Notes: generated by a model from the sequence alone, not told the origin. Shown: positions 24,070 through 32,654, counted from the stretch's first letter. The stretch is 43,559 bases of DNA from Anaerolineae bacterium (GCA_022841825.1 JALHQT010000013.1:1-43559); one strand, 5' to 3'. Program-made: numbers and translations.

Positions 24070-25200
24070 TTATGCGCGCTGGAGTATAGCCGCACAGTCA
24101 ATCATGCCCGCGCCTTGCGACTCCGTCGAGGCGTCAGGAAGCCGAAGGGCGGTCGCCATCAGCCGCGCTTTGACCTGTTCCGGGTTCAAAGCGGGCTGCG
24201 CCTCCAACAGCGCCGCCACGAGTGACGAAGCAACCGCCACCGCGACGGATGTCCCATCCACATGCTGGTGACGCGAATCGATCAGCTTATGGGCATGTAT
24301 CATCGACTGTACAATCTCGACCAGCGACAGCCCGTTGCCATTTCTCAGGCGCTTCTGGAGGCTCAGGTCGGCATTGGCAGAACGCGCCAATCGCTGAAAG
24401 TTGGCTGTATCGCCTGGGCGCAGCGCCATCATCTCTTGCAGCCAGACTGCTTCGCGTGCCATGTCGGTACCCGGCATAATCGGCGATGCGATCCACGCGG
24501 CAGGTGCGATCACATCCGGCTTGTGGCTGCTGTGGTCTGACTTGCCGAAGGAATTGCCAAAGACTCGCCAATGGCTGCGATCCGCCGTATTGCGGTCGTC
24601 ATAGCCGCCGACCGTGATCACACTGTCCGCACTTGCGGGCGGCAACACCGGATGTCCGGCATGGTTTCCCCCGGCGCAAAGCACCGTCAGCCCATCCGCC
24701 GCGAGGCGTCTGGCTGCCACATGCAGCGGGTGTTGGGGGTCACTGCTTGGGAAATCGCCGCCGACGGAAACGTTGACCACGCGAACCTGATGGCTGCGAC
24801 CATGTCGCACGAGCCAATCAAAGCCCCTCAGGATGTCCGCTTCTTTGATCTGCCCCTTGCGGTTGCTGACTTTGATCAGAATAAGCTGTGCCTCGCAGGC
24901 GATGCCGCGAAACTTCCCGCCGCTTGCCCGACCATCCCCAGCCGCGATGACGCTTGTCATCTGCCCGTGCCAGTTTAACGGATGCATGCTGGCGCGCAGC
25001 ACGCCTTCGCGCACCCGATTGGCGGTGGCATCGACGAACAAGCTTATGCGTTGGGCAATATCGGGATGAGGATAGAAGCCGGAATCAATAAACGCCATGA
25101 CGACGCCGCGCCCCGTGTACTGATGGGGCGCGGCTGTACGCTCATGGATCGAAAGCAGCTCAGTCGAGTGTGCCGGATGTGGATAGTTGCGCGTGAACAC
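24070..25200 (-). CDS. Intracellular subtilisin-family (S8) serine protease
   Basis: This 376-residue subtilase has an intact catalytic triad: D39 (MAFIDSGFYPHPD), H78 (NWHGQMTSVIAAG) and S318 (HVDGTSVAVAVASSL), with the oxyanion Asn in CAGGNHAGHP. There is no signal or prodomain, so it should stay inside the cell, like ISP or microbial RiPP and modifier proteases. GTG 25200 starts 4 bases after the stop of the amidotransferase-like gene. The pairing with ligases and hydrolases in one direction suggests a part in trimming or turnover of the ligase product or its carrier protein. The target is not known. Confidence 0.88.
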   Translation of the reverse strand: MFTRNYPHPAHSTELLSIHERTAAPHQYTGRGVVMAFIDSGFYPHPDIAQRISLFVDATANRVREGVLRASMHPLNWHGQMTSVIAAGDGRASGGKFRGIACEAQLILIKVSNRKGQIKEADILRGFDWLVRHGRSHQVRVVNVSVGGDFPSSDPQHPLHVAARRLAADGLTVLCAGGNHAGHPVLPPASADSVITVGGYDDRNTADRSHWRVFGNSFGKSDHSSHKPDVIAPAAWIASPIMPGTDMAREAVWLQEMMALRPGDTANFQRLARSANADLSLQKRLRNGNGLSLVEIVQSMIHAHKLIDSRHQHVDGTSVAVAVASSLVAALLEAQPALNPEQVKARLMATALRLPDASTESQGAGMIDCAAILQRA

Positions 25201-25204
25201 GCGG

Positions 25205-25930
25205 TCAGGCTGCCTGGATGAATGCCTTGAACAACCCCATCATGCCTGGGTCGGTCATAACCAGGCTCTCAGGATGCCACTGCACCGCTACGGTAAACGT
25301 GTCGCTCTCGCGTTCAATCGCTTCAACCACGCCATCGGGCGCATAGGCGGATACCTTAAACCCTGGCGCAATGCGATCGATTGCCTGATGGTGGAAACTG
25401 TTGATGCGCGCGCTGTCGCCCAGAATGTCTGAGAGACGTGTAGCAGTCACGGTGTCGATGGGATGCGCGACGTACTCGCGGGGGAAGTCCGGGTAATACT
25501 GGTGCCGCATCGCGTTGGGAATGAAATCCTCGATGTCCTGGAACAGTGTCCCGCCTGCTGCCACGTTAAGCGCCTGAGCACCCCGGCATACACCCAGAAG
25601 CGGCTTATTCTCATGCAGCGCCCATCGCGTGAGCACCATCTCCGCTTCATCGCGCAGCGGATCGACGCCTTCAGTCTTGATGTGAACGCCTTGTCGATAG
25701 CAGCTTGGGTCAAGGTCGCCGCCGCCCGCCAGAAACAATCCGTCAATGCGGTCGAACAAGGTGCGCAGGGTCTCTTGATCGAGGGCAAGCGGTATCAAGA
25801 GCGGTGCTGCGCCTGCCGCCGCCAGCGCGGTGATGTACGGGCGGCTCATCGCAAAACGCTGCGGGAGTTTGTCCGGCAGCGTTGTATCGTGGAAAGTCGG
25901 GATACCAATCAGAGGTTTATGTTGGCTCAT
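25205..25930 (-). CDS. Glutamine-amidotransferase-like (PuuD/C26) hydrolase
   Basis: This 241-residue class I GATase-fold protein has catalytic C115 (LLGVCRGAQALNVAAGG), H219 and E221 (VQWHPES), and the DGLFLAGGGDLDP loop. The nearest functional relatives are gamma-glutamyl-GABA hydrolase PuuD and other C26 gamma-glutamyl hydrolases that cut gamma-glutamyl amides. ATG 25930 is preferred, with AGGTGGGG upstream; a GTG at 25942 is the alternative. It is the first gene of the group, behind a promoter with a perfect -10. It would release an amine from a gamma-glutamyl-type compound made by the ligases, an inference from family and context. Confidence 0.86.
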   Translation of the reverse strand: MSQHKPLIGIPTFHDTTLPDKLPQRFAMSRPYITALAAAGAAPLLIPLALDQETLRTLFDRIDGLFLAGGGDLDPSCYRQGVHIKTEGVDPLRDEAEMVLTRWALHENKPLLGVCRGAQALNVAAGGTLFQDIEDFIPNAMRHQYYPDFPREYVAHPIDTVTATRLSDILGDSARINSFHHQAIDRIAPGFKVSAYAPDGVVEAIERESDTFTVAVQWHPESLVMTDPGMMGLFKAFIQAA

Positions 25931-25960
25931 TCCATTCCCCACCTACAAGTGTTAACAACC

Positions 25961-25989
25961 ATTATAGACGATGAACGCTTTCAAAATCC
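25961..25989 (-). promoter_or_regulatory. Promoter of the amidotransferase-like/subtilase genes
   Basis: On the minus strand, a perfect TATAAT (25961-25966) has GGATTT 17 bases upstream. The -35 is weak, so an activator may be needed. GTTAACAACC and GTGTTAAC lie just downstream. Confidence 0.6.
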
Positions 25990-26040
25990 ATACGGGTGTT
26001 GAGAGGGTAATGTGTTAGGCGCATTCGGTCTTGGCGTTCG

Positions 26041-26153
26041 CTGTTGATGCCCCAGGCAGTGGCTACATAAACGAAAAAGCCAGCAGCATAACTGCCACTG
26101 GCTTTTTCAACGCGGACGTTTTGTTTACCGTCCTAGGCTGCGGGGAGGACAGG
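26041..26153 (+). repeat. Left boundary repeat (hairpin plus 17-bp core)
   Basis: Order of parts: GGCAGTGGCTA, hairpin with CCAGCA (26073-26108), CGCGGAC, then the core GCTGCGGGGAGGACAGG at 26137-26153. The right copy at 43341-43454 has the same parts in the same order and an identical core. The TraG homology starts immediately after the core. Confidence 0.65.
26073..26108. terminator. Bidirectional intrinsic terminator
   Basis: GAAAAAGCCAG pairs perfectly with CTGGCTTTTTC, giving a T tail in both directions. It isolates the ligase/protease genes from the island. Confidence 0.75.
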
Positions 26154-27097
26154 CGTCCAACGTGGTGGCTACGTTGGCGACCGCGCTGACGGGTTGGGCT
26201 TCGACCGATGTGCGCGCCAATACCAGCGCGTCCGACTTCGATGCCGAACTGATCGTCGCACAGCCGACGGTGGTTGTGCTGACCTGTCCCGGCAGGATGC
26301 GCGCCGTGTATGCCTCTTACTTGGGCGCGACGCTGCGCAAGCTGATGCTCGACCTCGACACCATCGGCGAGCGCAACAAAGGTCCACTGCCCGTCCCCGT
26401 CGGTGTCATCCTCGACGAATTCCCGACGCTCGGCAAGCTGGACAGCCTGGTCGCAGATGTCAATCTCGTCCGCAAGCGACGAATCAGCATCATGGTCGGT
26501 GCTCAAACCAAGGGGCAGTTCCACATGATCTACGGCTCAGAAGGCACGCAAGCGTTGTTCACAGGGTTGGCGACGCAGGTCATTTACGGCGGCTGCGACG
26601 CGGATACGGCGGAGTTTTACAGCAAGGCGAGTGGCACGGCGACCACCGATGCCAACCAGGACGATCCGAACAGCCACCTGCGTCAACGTCCGCTGCTGAC
26701 GGTTGATGAGGTCATCACACCGCAGGTCGGCAACTGCACCATCTTCGCCCGCTATGTCGAAGCGGGTTTTGCAACACAGGTTGTCCTGAACGCGCGCCTC
26801 ACACGCTTCTATGAGCGGATCGACTGGCAGCGCCGTTTGTCCGCTGCTCAAACCGCGCAGCCACTGCTGTTGGAACGCGGGTTGTCGATGAGTCTGAGCA
26901 GTCTTACTCACAAAATATCAGAAGCAGCGGTATCCCTCGAACCTAAGCCGACGCTCGACCGGGCGGCAGCCGCAGTGATAGCGCGTATCGCCGAAGATGC
27001 TGCCCAACAGTCGGGAGGCAAAGTTCAGTTCGCCAGCCTTGAGGCCATGCGTAGCAAAAGCGCGGCAGCACCCATCATGCCGGAGGTAAAGCAATGA
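26138..27097 (+). pseudogene. TraG/VirD4-type coupling protein, C-terminal fragment
   Basis: An open frame of about 315 residues matches the C-terminal half of TraG/TraD/VirD4 ATPases: VATLATALTGW, Walker B region VPVGVILDEFPTLGKLDSL, the RRISIMVGAQTKGQF sensor strand and TAEFYSKASGTATT. Walker A and the membrane-bound N terminus are missing, and the homology begins right at the end of the 17-bp repeat core. A GTG at 26162 could restart translation but the product could not work as an ATPase. Full-length relatives pump DNA through type IV secretion channels. It overlaps the HU-like gene by ATGA, so this was a conjugative operon. Confidence 0.8.
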
Positions 27098-27418
27098 CAC
27101 TGACGAAGAACAAGATGGTGAGTGAGGTTGGACGGCGCACCCGGCTGAAGAACCGCGATGTGCAGGCGATGCTGGAAGCCCTTGATCGAGGTATGGACTG
27201 AGGAACTGGTCAATGGTGGGCGAATTGAGTTGGAGGGATTATTCGTGATTGAGACCCAAATGGTTGACCGCGGAGAGCGCAGTGGACAGCTGCGGTATGG
27301 CGAAGCTCCGCGTTACATTCGGCGTATTATTGTGCGCGTCAGTCGCGGCTTGAGGCGTCGGCTGACACTGTCGCCCGACGAATCCAATATACGCTCTTTT
27401 GGGGATCACGATAAATGA
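27094..27418 (+). pseudogene. Frameshifted HU/IHF-family DNA-binding protein
   Basis: The frame from ATG 27094 gives MTLTKNKMVSEVGRRTRL to VQAMLEAL, then leaves the family and stops at 27201. The +1 frame continues it precisely as LIEVWTEELVNGGRIELEG and LFVIETQMVDRGERSGQ to 27418. Joined at about 27181 they make a ~108-residue HU-like protein (usual length ~90). One base gained or lost is enough to explain it. It could be a sequencing error; the neighbouring decapitated traG favours decay. Confidence 0.78.
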
Positions 27419-27955
27419 CAATTTCAGGTATGTAGGCAAGGAATCTCAGGATGTTCTTGTAGGCTACCTGCGGCGTTTCGGCTTCAGTTTGGAGAAGCTC
27501 TCATAAAGATGCTGTGCCAGTCCGCTGACGTTCACCCCTTCTTCGCTCTCCGTTTGTAAGAATCTGTGCGCTGCTTATAACACACTCTTTGCAAAGTCCC
27601 TGTTCATTCAACAAGAAAAGCAAATTACAGGCAACACACCACCAATTCTTGCGATCGTTCTGATCCTTTTGATTGAGCGATTTCATGTCGCGTCACCTTC
27701 ATATCCATCAGGTTCATCTTGATAAGTTTTAGGTGTATGGCTTGCTGTCCGACCTAGACTCAGCGCTCCAGCCATCTGCACCGGGAGAATCCTTAGTGTG
27801 CTGTTCCGCGAGAACCACTACCACTTGGTTGCTTGCGATTTCTCGCCCAGTTCTGGCGAACAAATGTCAGGCGATAGCGTCGCGCAATTCCATAAGCACT
27901 ATGCTACCATCATAGTCAACTAATTCGATTTATGAGGAAGGTCGAGGGCAGTGCA
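27419..27955. other. 537-base spacer, mostly without genes
   Basis: Relatively AT-rich DNA between the HU remnant and the first LuxR-type gene. Only one small minus-strand frame (27501-27686) has a ribosome site. Nothing else convincing is seen. The GAGGG at 27944-27948 is the ribosome site of the LuxR gene. Confidence 0.6.
27501..27686 (-). CDS. Possible small zinc-ribbon protein
   Basis: This 61-residue frame has two CxxC pairs (C17/C20 and C32/C35: WWCVACNLLFLLNEQGLCKEC) 11 residues apart, and an Arg-rich C-terminal tail. AAGGTGA lies 6 bases before ATG 27686. The arrangement could form a zinc ribbon. No family was recognised, and a chance frame is possible in this spacer. Confidence 0.35.
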   Translation of the reverse strand: MKSLNQKDQNDRKNWWCVACNLLFLLNEQGLCKECVISSAQILTNGERRRGERQRTGTASL

Positions 27956-30637
27956 ATGTTGTTGCTCAATACAAAACTCAACATTCCACCTATCCGCCCA
28001 TCACATGTGCATCGCACAGAGTTAATTCAAAAGCTGGATAAACTCCGAGAATATAAACTTGCTTTGATTGTTGCGTCAGCAGGATATGGAAAAACATCAC
28101 TCGTAAGCGAGTGGGTCGCGCAGAGTCCATTGAAGGCGGCTTGGTTTTCGATCGATGCAGGGGATAATGATCCAGTACGGTTTTGGGATTATTTTATCGC
28201 GGTAATCCGGACCGCATTTCCTGAAATCGGAGAGCCAGCGCTTACACTCCTACACGAACCGCAACCGCTGCCGATTGAAATGATCTTATCCACACTCATC
28301 AATGAGCTTTCGGCACTTTCTGATCCACTTGCTGTAGTGCTAGATGATTATCACGTGATCGATTCGTCGGCAATCCATGACGGGCTAATCTTTCTAGTCG
28401 AGCATATGCCTTCCCAGATACGTCTGATCATGACCACCCGAACGGATCCCCCCTTACCACTTGCGCGAATGCGGGTTCGCAGCCAACTACTTGAAATACG
28501 CAGCGCTGATTTGCGCTTCTCGCCGCCGCAGATCGCAACTTTCTTCACAGATGTCATGGGGTTGGCACTCACTAATGAGGAGGTTACAGCACTGGATACG
28601 CGCGTCGAAGGCTGGATTGCAGGGCTGCAATTGGCAGGATTGGCATTGCAGGGGAAGCGTGACCCGGCTGAGTTTATCGCTTCGTTTGCGGGGGATCATC
28701 GCTACGTGTTGGATTATCTGGGGGATGAAATCCTTGATCGACAGCCGGAAGCGATACAGCAGTTTCTGCTGCAAACCAGCATCCTTGAACGTCTTAATAC
28801 GGATCTCTGTGATACGGTTGTGGGTGTAGAGAACAGTTATTCTGTGCTTGAACATCTGGAGCGCAATCACTTTTTCGTAGTCGCGCTCGATGATAGACGC
28901 CACTGGTATCGCTATCATCGCCTGTTTGCTGACTTTTTACAGCACCGACTGAAACTGAAGTACCCAGATCGCACGAAAGAGCTGCATCAACGGGCATCGC
29001 AATGGTTTGAACAGAACGGACTGCAAGCGGAAGCCATCAGCCATGCGCTGGAAGCCCAGGACAATGAAAGAGCGGCGGAATTAGTACAAGGCATTGCTGA
29101 ACTGCTCATCTGGCGGCGCGCCGAACACAATACGCTGCTCGGCTGGTTGACTGCTTTACCTGACAGTGTTTTTCAGGTATATCCGCGTCTCTATCTCTAT
29201 CACGCGTGGGTGTTACATCTGACAAACCAGATGAGCGCAGCCGAACAGCGCATCCGGGATGCCGAAATGACACCGAATCAGGCTGACGGGAGTCCTGATC
29301 CGCTGATGGCGGGAATGCTTGCTGCCGTTCACAGCACGCTGACCGGGTTACATCAGAAGTTTCCCGAAACACTCGAATTGTCCAGAAAAGCGTTGGAATT
29401 ACTACCCGAAGAAGCGGTAAGCTGGCGCTGTATGGCGTCTATCAATCTGGGCGTGACCTGTGCCTATATCGGCGAAGTTCAGGAGGCGGTAGAAGTCTTG
29501 TCCTATGCGATGGAGTTGAGTCAGGAAATCGGCAGCTCCTTCGCCATTTTATCCGCATTTTGGCACCTTTCTTCACTGCAAACAGCACAACTGTCTTTAC
29601 GCGCTGCTGAAAATACCTGTCAGCAACTGGAACACGCCGCGCACATGCCGGGTTTACAGCGTTTCCCGACCAGCGGTTATATTGCGCTGCTCTTAGGGGA
29701 GATTAGTATGGAACGCAATGATCTTGACGCGGCAGAGCGCAATTTACTGGAAAGCGCCGAGCAGATTAACCCAGAAAGCTTTCCCCTGGCACTGCTGCGA
29801 GCCTACATTGCTTTGTCACGCCTCAAAACCCTTCAGGGAGATACTGAAGGCGCTGAATATTATTGGCAGCTTGCCGAGCAGCTGGAACGAATGAGCAACC
29901 TACAAGGGCGCGCGACTTTGCTTTCGATCTCACGAGCACGCCGCTGGCTAGAACAGGGCAATCTTGAGGCTGTCGAACGCTGGGCGGCGGAGAATCAGTT
30001 GGGACCCGACGACGAGTTTAGTTATCACCGCGAAGCTCATTACCTTCTGTTGGCGCGGTTCTACATCGCGAAAGGGGACAGGGTGGATCAAGCGCTCTAT
30101 CTATTAGAGCGGATGGTCAAACGCGCCGAAGTCGGCCAACGTCATGGCAGCCTGCTCCGTGCGCTCCTATTGCAGGCTGTCGCATTCCACGCAGACAATG
30201 ACGGCCAGAAAGCGGCAGAATCGCTGGCGCGCGCAGTGTCGCTGGCTGAACCGGAACAGCCGCTGCGTGTTTTTGCTGATGAAGGACAGCCCATTGCCCT
30301 GCTGCTGGAAAAACTGCTTGACATGCAGCGCAAAGGACAGCTTGCGCTGCCGATCTCATCCGAATATGCAGCCCGGTTGCTCACCACCATGGGAAAGAAC
30401 GCCCCATCGCCGACACCTAAACACCGTACCGTAGGGCATTTAGCCGATATGCTCAGTCCTCGCGAATTGGAAGTGCTGCGCTTGCTGGCAGATGGTCTGG
30501 AAAGTAATGAAATCGCGGAGCGGCTGTTTATCGCTGTTGACACGGCGCGCACGCATATCAAGAACATTTACAGCAAGCTGGGTGTTCACAGCCGCTGGGA
30601 AGCCATTAAACACGCTGAAGAATACCATTTGCTTTAA
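27956..30637 (+). CDS. LuxR-family LAL/MalT-like ATP-binding regulator (1)
   Basis: This 893-residue STAND regulator has Walker A at 40-48 (ASAGYGKTS, K46), Walker B (VVLDDYHVID), the RTDPPLPLARMRVRSQL sensor arm and EGWIAGLQLAG, then a TPR-like superhelix (about 350-790) and a C-terminal LuxR HTH (LSPRELEVLRLLADGLESNE). By family, an inducer bound to the TPR part and ATP promote oligomerisation and activation. ATG 27956 follows GAGGG by 7 bases; an earlier ATG at 27932 is possible. It is a paralogue of the gene at 38141. Likely targets are the hydrolase genes downstream, which carry palindromes. Confidence 0.9.
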   Translation: MLLLNTKLNIPPIRPSHVHRTELIQKLDKLREYKLALIVASAGYGKTSLVSEWVAQSPLKAAWFSIDAGDNDPVRFWDYFIAVIRTAFPEIGEPALTLLHEPQPLPIEMILSTLINELSALSDPLAVVLDDYHVIDSSAIHDGLIFLVEHMPSQIRLIMTTRTDPPLPLARMRVRSQLLEIRSADLRFSPPQIATFFTDVMGLALTNEEVTALDTRVEGWIAGLQLAGLALQGKRDPAEFIASFAGDHRYVLDYLGDEILDRQPEAIQQFLLQTSILERLNTDLCDTVVGVENSYSVLEHLERNHFFVVALDDRRHWYRYHRLFADFLQHRLKLKYPDRTKELHQRASQWFEQNGLQAEAISHALEAQDNERAAELVQGIAELLIWRRAEHNTLLGWLTALPDSVFQVYPRLYLYHAWVLHLTNQMSAAEQRIRDAEMTPNQADGSPDPLMAGMLAAVHSTLTGLHQKFPETLELSRKALELLPEEAVSWRCMASINLGVTCAYIGEVQEAVEVLSYAMELSQEIGSSFAILSAFWHLSSLQTAQLSLRAAENTCQQLEHAAHMPGLQRFPTSGYIALLLGEISMERNDLDAAERNLLESAEQINPESFPLALLRAYIALSRLKTLQGDTEGAEYYWQLAEQLERMSNLQGRATLLSISRARRWLEQGNLEAVERWAAENQLGPDDEFSYHREAHYLLLARFYIAKGDRVDQALYLLERMVKRAEVGQRHGSLLRALLLQAVAFHADNDGQKAAESLARAVSLAEPEQPLRVFADEGQPIALLLEKLLDMQRKGQLALPISSEYAARLLTTMGKNAPSPTPKHRTVGHLADMLSPRELEVLRLLADGLESNEIAERLFIAVDTARTHIKNIYSKLGVHSRWEAIKHAEEYHLL

Positions 30638-30647
30638 ATACCTTATA

Positions 30648-30667
30648 TGGGGTATGACACTACCCCA
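30648..30667 (+). promoter_or_regulatory. Palindromic operator candidate 1
   Basis: TGGGGTA-TGACAC-TACCCCA, 7-bp arms, just after the LuxR-type gene and 67 bases before the lipase-like gene. The following TACCCCACGACAA is also repeated at the second site. See 32552. Confidence 0.55.
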
Positions 30668-30733
30668 CGACAACAGATACCCTGAAGTGAGATGGTTCAA
30701 CCCGTTTTGTTCTCATTATCAGGAGGTTCTGTT

Positions 30734-31789
30734 ATGTCGTTCGTTTCAAGCTCTTCCTCAAAAGTGAACTCTGCTCAGGACAGTGAAGTCCAGACCAGTG
30801 GCGATCTTACCGCTGTCGCAGAAGTCCCTCAATCGTCGCTCAACAGACGCCGCCGTTACCGCTGGCTAATCCGAGTTGTCCTTTTGGTAGTCGGCTTGAT
30901 CCTGGCAGGAACGATTTACGAGTCGGTGTCAGAAGCGTCTGACATCCAGGCGTATCCCCCCATCGGTCAAATGGTAGATGTGGGCGGCTATCGCCTGCAT
31001 ATCAACTGCGTGGGTACCGGCAGCCCCACCGTAATCATTGAGGCTGGATTAGGCGATTGGTCTCTCCCGTGGAATGCGGTTCAGGAAGAGGTAGCAAAGA
31101 CCACGCGAGTTTGCACCTATGATCGAGCCGGCATAGGATACAGCGAGGCTAGTCCCCTGCCGCGTACTGCCGAGCAATTCGCTTTTGAACTCCACACCTT
31201 GCTTGAGCGAGCCAATGTCGAGGGTTCTTATGTGCTGGTCGGACACTCGTTAGGCGGTTTAGCCGTGCGTATTTTTGTCCACGATTATCCGACGGAAATC
31301 GCCGGGGTTGTGCTTATCGATTCAATGAGTCCCAGACAGAGGGCACAGCCTGAGATGGAAATAGAGCCTCAGACTTCCTACCAGCCCAGCGCTTTCTCGC
31401 TCCCCTTCTTCTTGGGGCGCATCGGATTGGTGCGTTTGTTAGCCGAGCCATTAGGATTAATTCAACATCTGCCAGCCCAAACCCAGCCTGCTTATGCCGC
31501 TTTCGCAGTGACTCCGCAAACTGCCCAGACATTTGTGGACGAATTCCTCAGCATACAAGAGAGTCTGGCTCAAGCAGAAGCAGTCACGACCTTCGGCGAT
31601 TTGCCGCTGATCGTTCTGACCGGTGTCATAGATGAGCAGGCAGGCTGGCAGGATTGGCAGGTTGAACTCCTCCAATTGTCTTCAAATAGTCGGCAGATAA
31701 TCGTAGAGAACAGCGGACACAATATCCACCTTGACCAGCCAGAGGCCGCAGTTGCAGCAATCGTGACTATGGTCTCGCAGCTTCGCTAA
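30734..31789 (+). CDS. Membrane-anchored alpha/beta-hydrolase
   Basis: This 351-residue protein has a cytoplasmic Ser-rich N terminus (1-38), Arg-rich stop (RRRRYRW), one membrane helix (about 44-61) and an external alpha/beta-hydrolase domain: oxyanion strand IIEAGLGDWS, nucleophile S172 in LVGHSLGGLAVR, acid in the IVLTGVIDEQAG segment and His in SGHNIHLDQP. It would be an ester or amide hydrolase facing outside. AGGAGG precedes ATG 30734. The operator candidate is upstream and a terminator (31815) downstream, so it is a single-gene unit. Confidence 0.85.
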   Translation: MSFVSSSSSKVNSAQDSEVQTSGDLTAVAEVPQSSLNRRRRYRWLIRVVLLVVGLILAGTIYESVSEASDIQAYPPIGQMVDVGGYRLHINCVGTGSPTVIIEAGLGDWSLPWNAVQEEVAKTTRVCTYDRAGIGYSEASPLPRTAEQFAFELHTLLERANVEGSYVLVGHSLGGLAVRIFVHDYPTEIAGVVLIDSMSPRQRAQPEMEIEPQTSYQPSAFSLPFFLGRIGLVRLLAEPLGLIQHLPAQTQPAYAAFAVTPQTAQTFVDEFLSIQESLAQAEAVTTFGDLPLIVLTGVIDEQAGWQDWQVELLQLSSNSRQIIVENSGHNIHLDQPEAAVAAIVTMVSQLR

Positions 31790-31814
31790 GCGGCTGTAAA
31801 GCGTCGAATCAGGA

Positions 31815-31851
31815 GGCAAAGTACCGATTACTTTGCCTTAACTTCCTTTTT
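31815..31851 (+). terminator. Intrinsic terminator after the alpha/beta-hydrolase
   Basis: GGCAAAGTA pairs perfectly with TACTTTGCC around a 5-base loop, followed by TTAACTTCCTTTTTAA. Confidence 0.7.
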
Positions 31852-31895
31852 AACTCCCTGACAACCCAATACGATGACTTGCGTGAGGTATACAA

Positions 31896-32555
31896 ATGGC
31901 ACTGGCAACATGGTGGGCTTCTGATCCCTTGATGGATTTGACTCCTGTATCAGACTTTCAGGTTCGGCTGGCAGCAAATGACACACAACTGGCAGCAATC
32001 AATCACATTACTGTCGCGGACGTAGAACAACGACGGCGTGCTGGACATCGTCCGTATATGGGCTACATGGACGGAACGCCAGTGACGTATGGTTGGGTAG
32101 CGACGCGCGAAGCCTCTATTGGAGAGCTCAACCTTGTTTTTCCTATCGCCGCAGAGAGTCGTTATCTGTGGGATTTCGCAACTTCACCGGACTGGCAAGG
32201 AAGAGGGCTATATCCGCGTCTATTGCAGGCAATTGTGCAGGCGGAACGAGCTGAACGCTTCTGGATTATCCATGCCCCGGAGAATCTGCCATCAGGTGCA
32301 GGAATCCAAAAGGCAGGTTTCCAGGCAGTCGGGCAGCTTTCGTTCCAGCGTGATAACAGTCTGGGTTTGATTCCGTTCGACCTGGCAGAACGCGCTCGTA
32401 TTGGCGCAGCGCTGCTGGGTGTCCCATTGATTGTGGATGGACTGAGCCCGTGCTGGCGCTGTGTCGAGCAAGTCGTCTGCACCTGTCAGCGTGACCCCGA
32501 AAGCTGTTCCTGTGCGGTTGAAATTCGCTCTACCCTACGACAATACCCCACATAG
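31896..32555 (+). CDS. GNAT-family acetyltransferase with Cys-rich tail
   Basis: This 219-residue protein has GNAT motif A (WDFATSPDWQGRGLYPRLLQ, with QGRGLY as acetyl-CoA loop) and an AGIQKAGFQAVGQL motif B. The last 36 residues contain six cysteines (C186, C189, C195, C197, C204, C206), spaced like CxxC-x5-CxC-x6-CxC, a possible metal site not usual in GNAT proteins. Its stop codon TAG lies inside the second palindrome at 32552. The substrate is unknown. No strong ribosome site (GTGAGG 8 bases upstream of ATG 31896). Confidence 0.8.
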   Translation: MALATWWASDPLMDLTPVSDFQVRLAANDTQLAAINHITVADVEQRRRAGHRPYMGYMDGTPVTYGWVATREASIGELNLVFPIAAESRYLWDFATSPDWQGRGLYPRLLQAIVQAERAERFWIIHAPENLPSGAGIQKAGFQAVGQLSFQRDNSLGLIPFDLAERARIGAALLGVPLIVDGLSPCWRCVEQVVCTCQRDPESCSCAVEIRSTLRQYPT

Positions 32556-32573
32556 GGTATGACACTACCCTAT
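32552..32573 (+). promoter_or_regulatory. Palindromic operator candidate 2
   Basis: ATAGGGTA-TGACAC-TACCCTAT, 8-bp arms and the same 6-base centre as site 1. The arms differ from site 1 by paired changes, so symmetry is kept. TACCCTACGACAA at 32531 repeats the sequence next to site 1. It precedes the serine-hydrolase gene by about 80 bases. Confidence 0.6.
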
Positions 32574-32654
32574 CTCCCCCGCTACTCTGAGGATAGTCAC
32601 AAGTCAGCAGACTGCGACGACCCCATTGATCCCAGCGTGATTTATGAGGCAACA

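Noticed and set aside
26063-26524. Minus-strand frame of 153 codons across the left repeat
   Set aside because: It is antisense to TraG and to the terminator hairpin, without a ribosome site.
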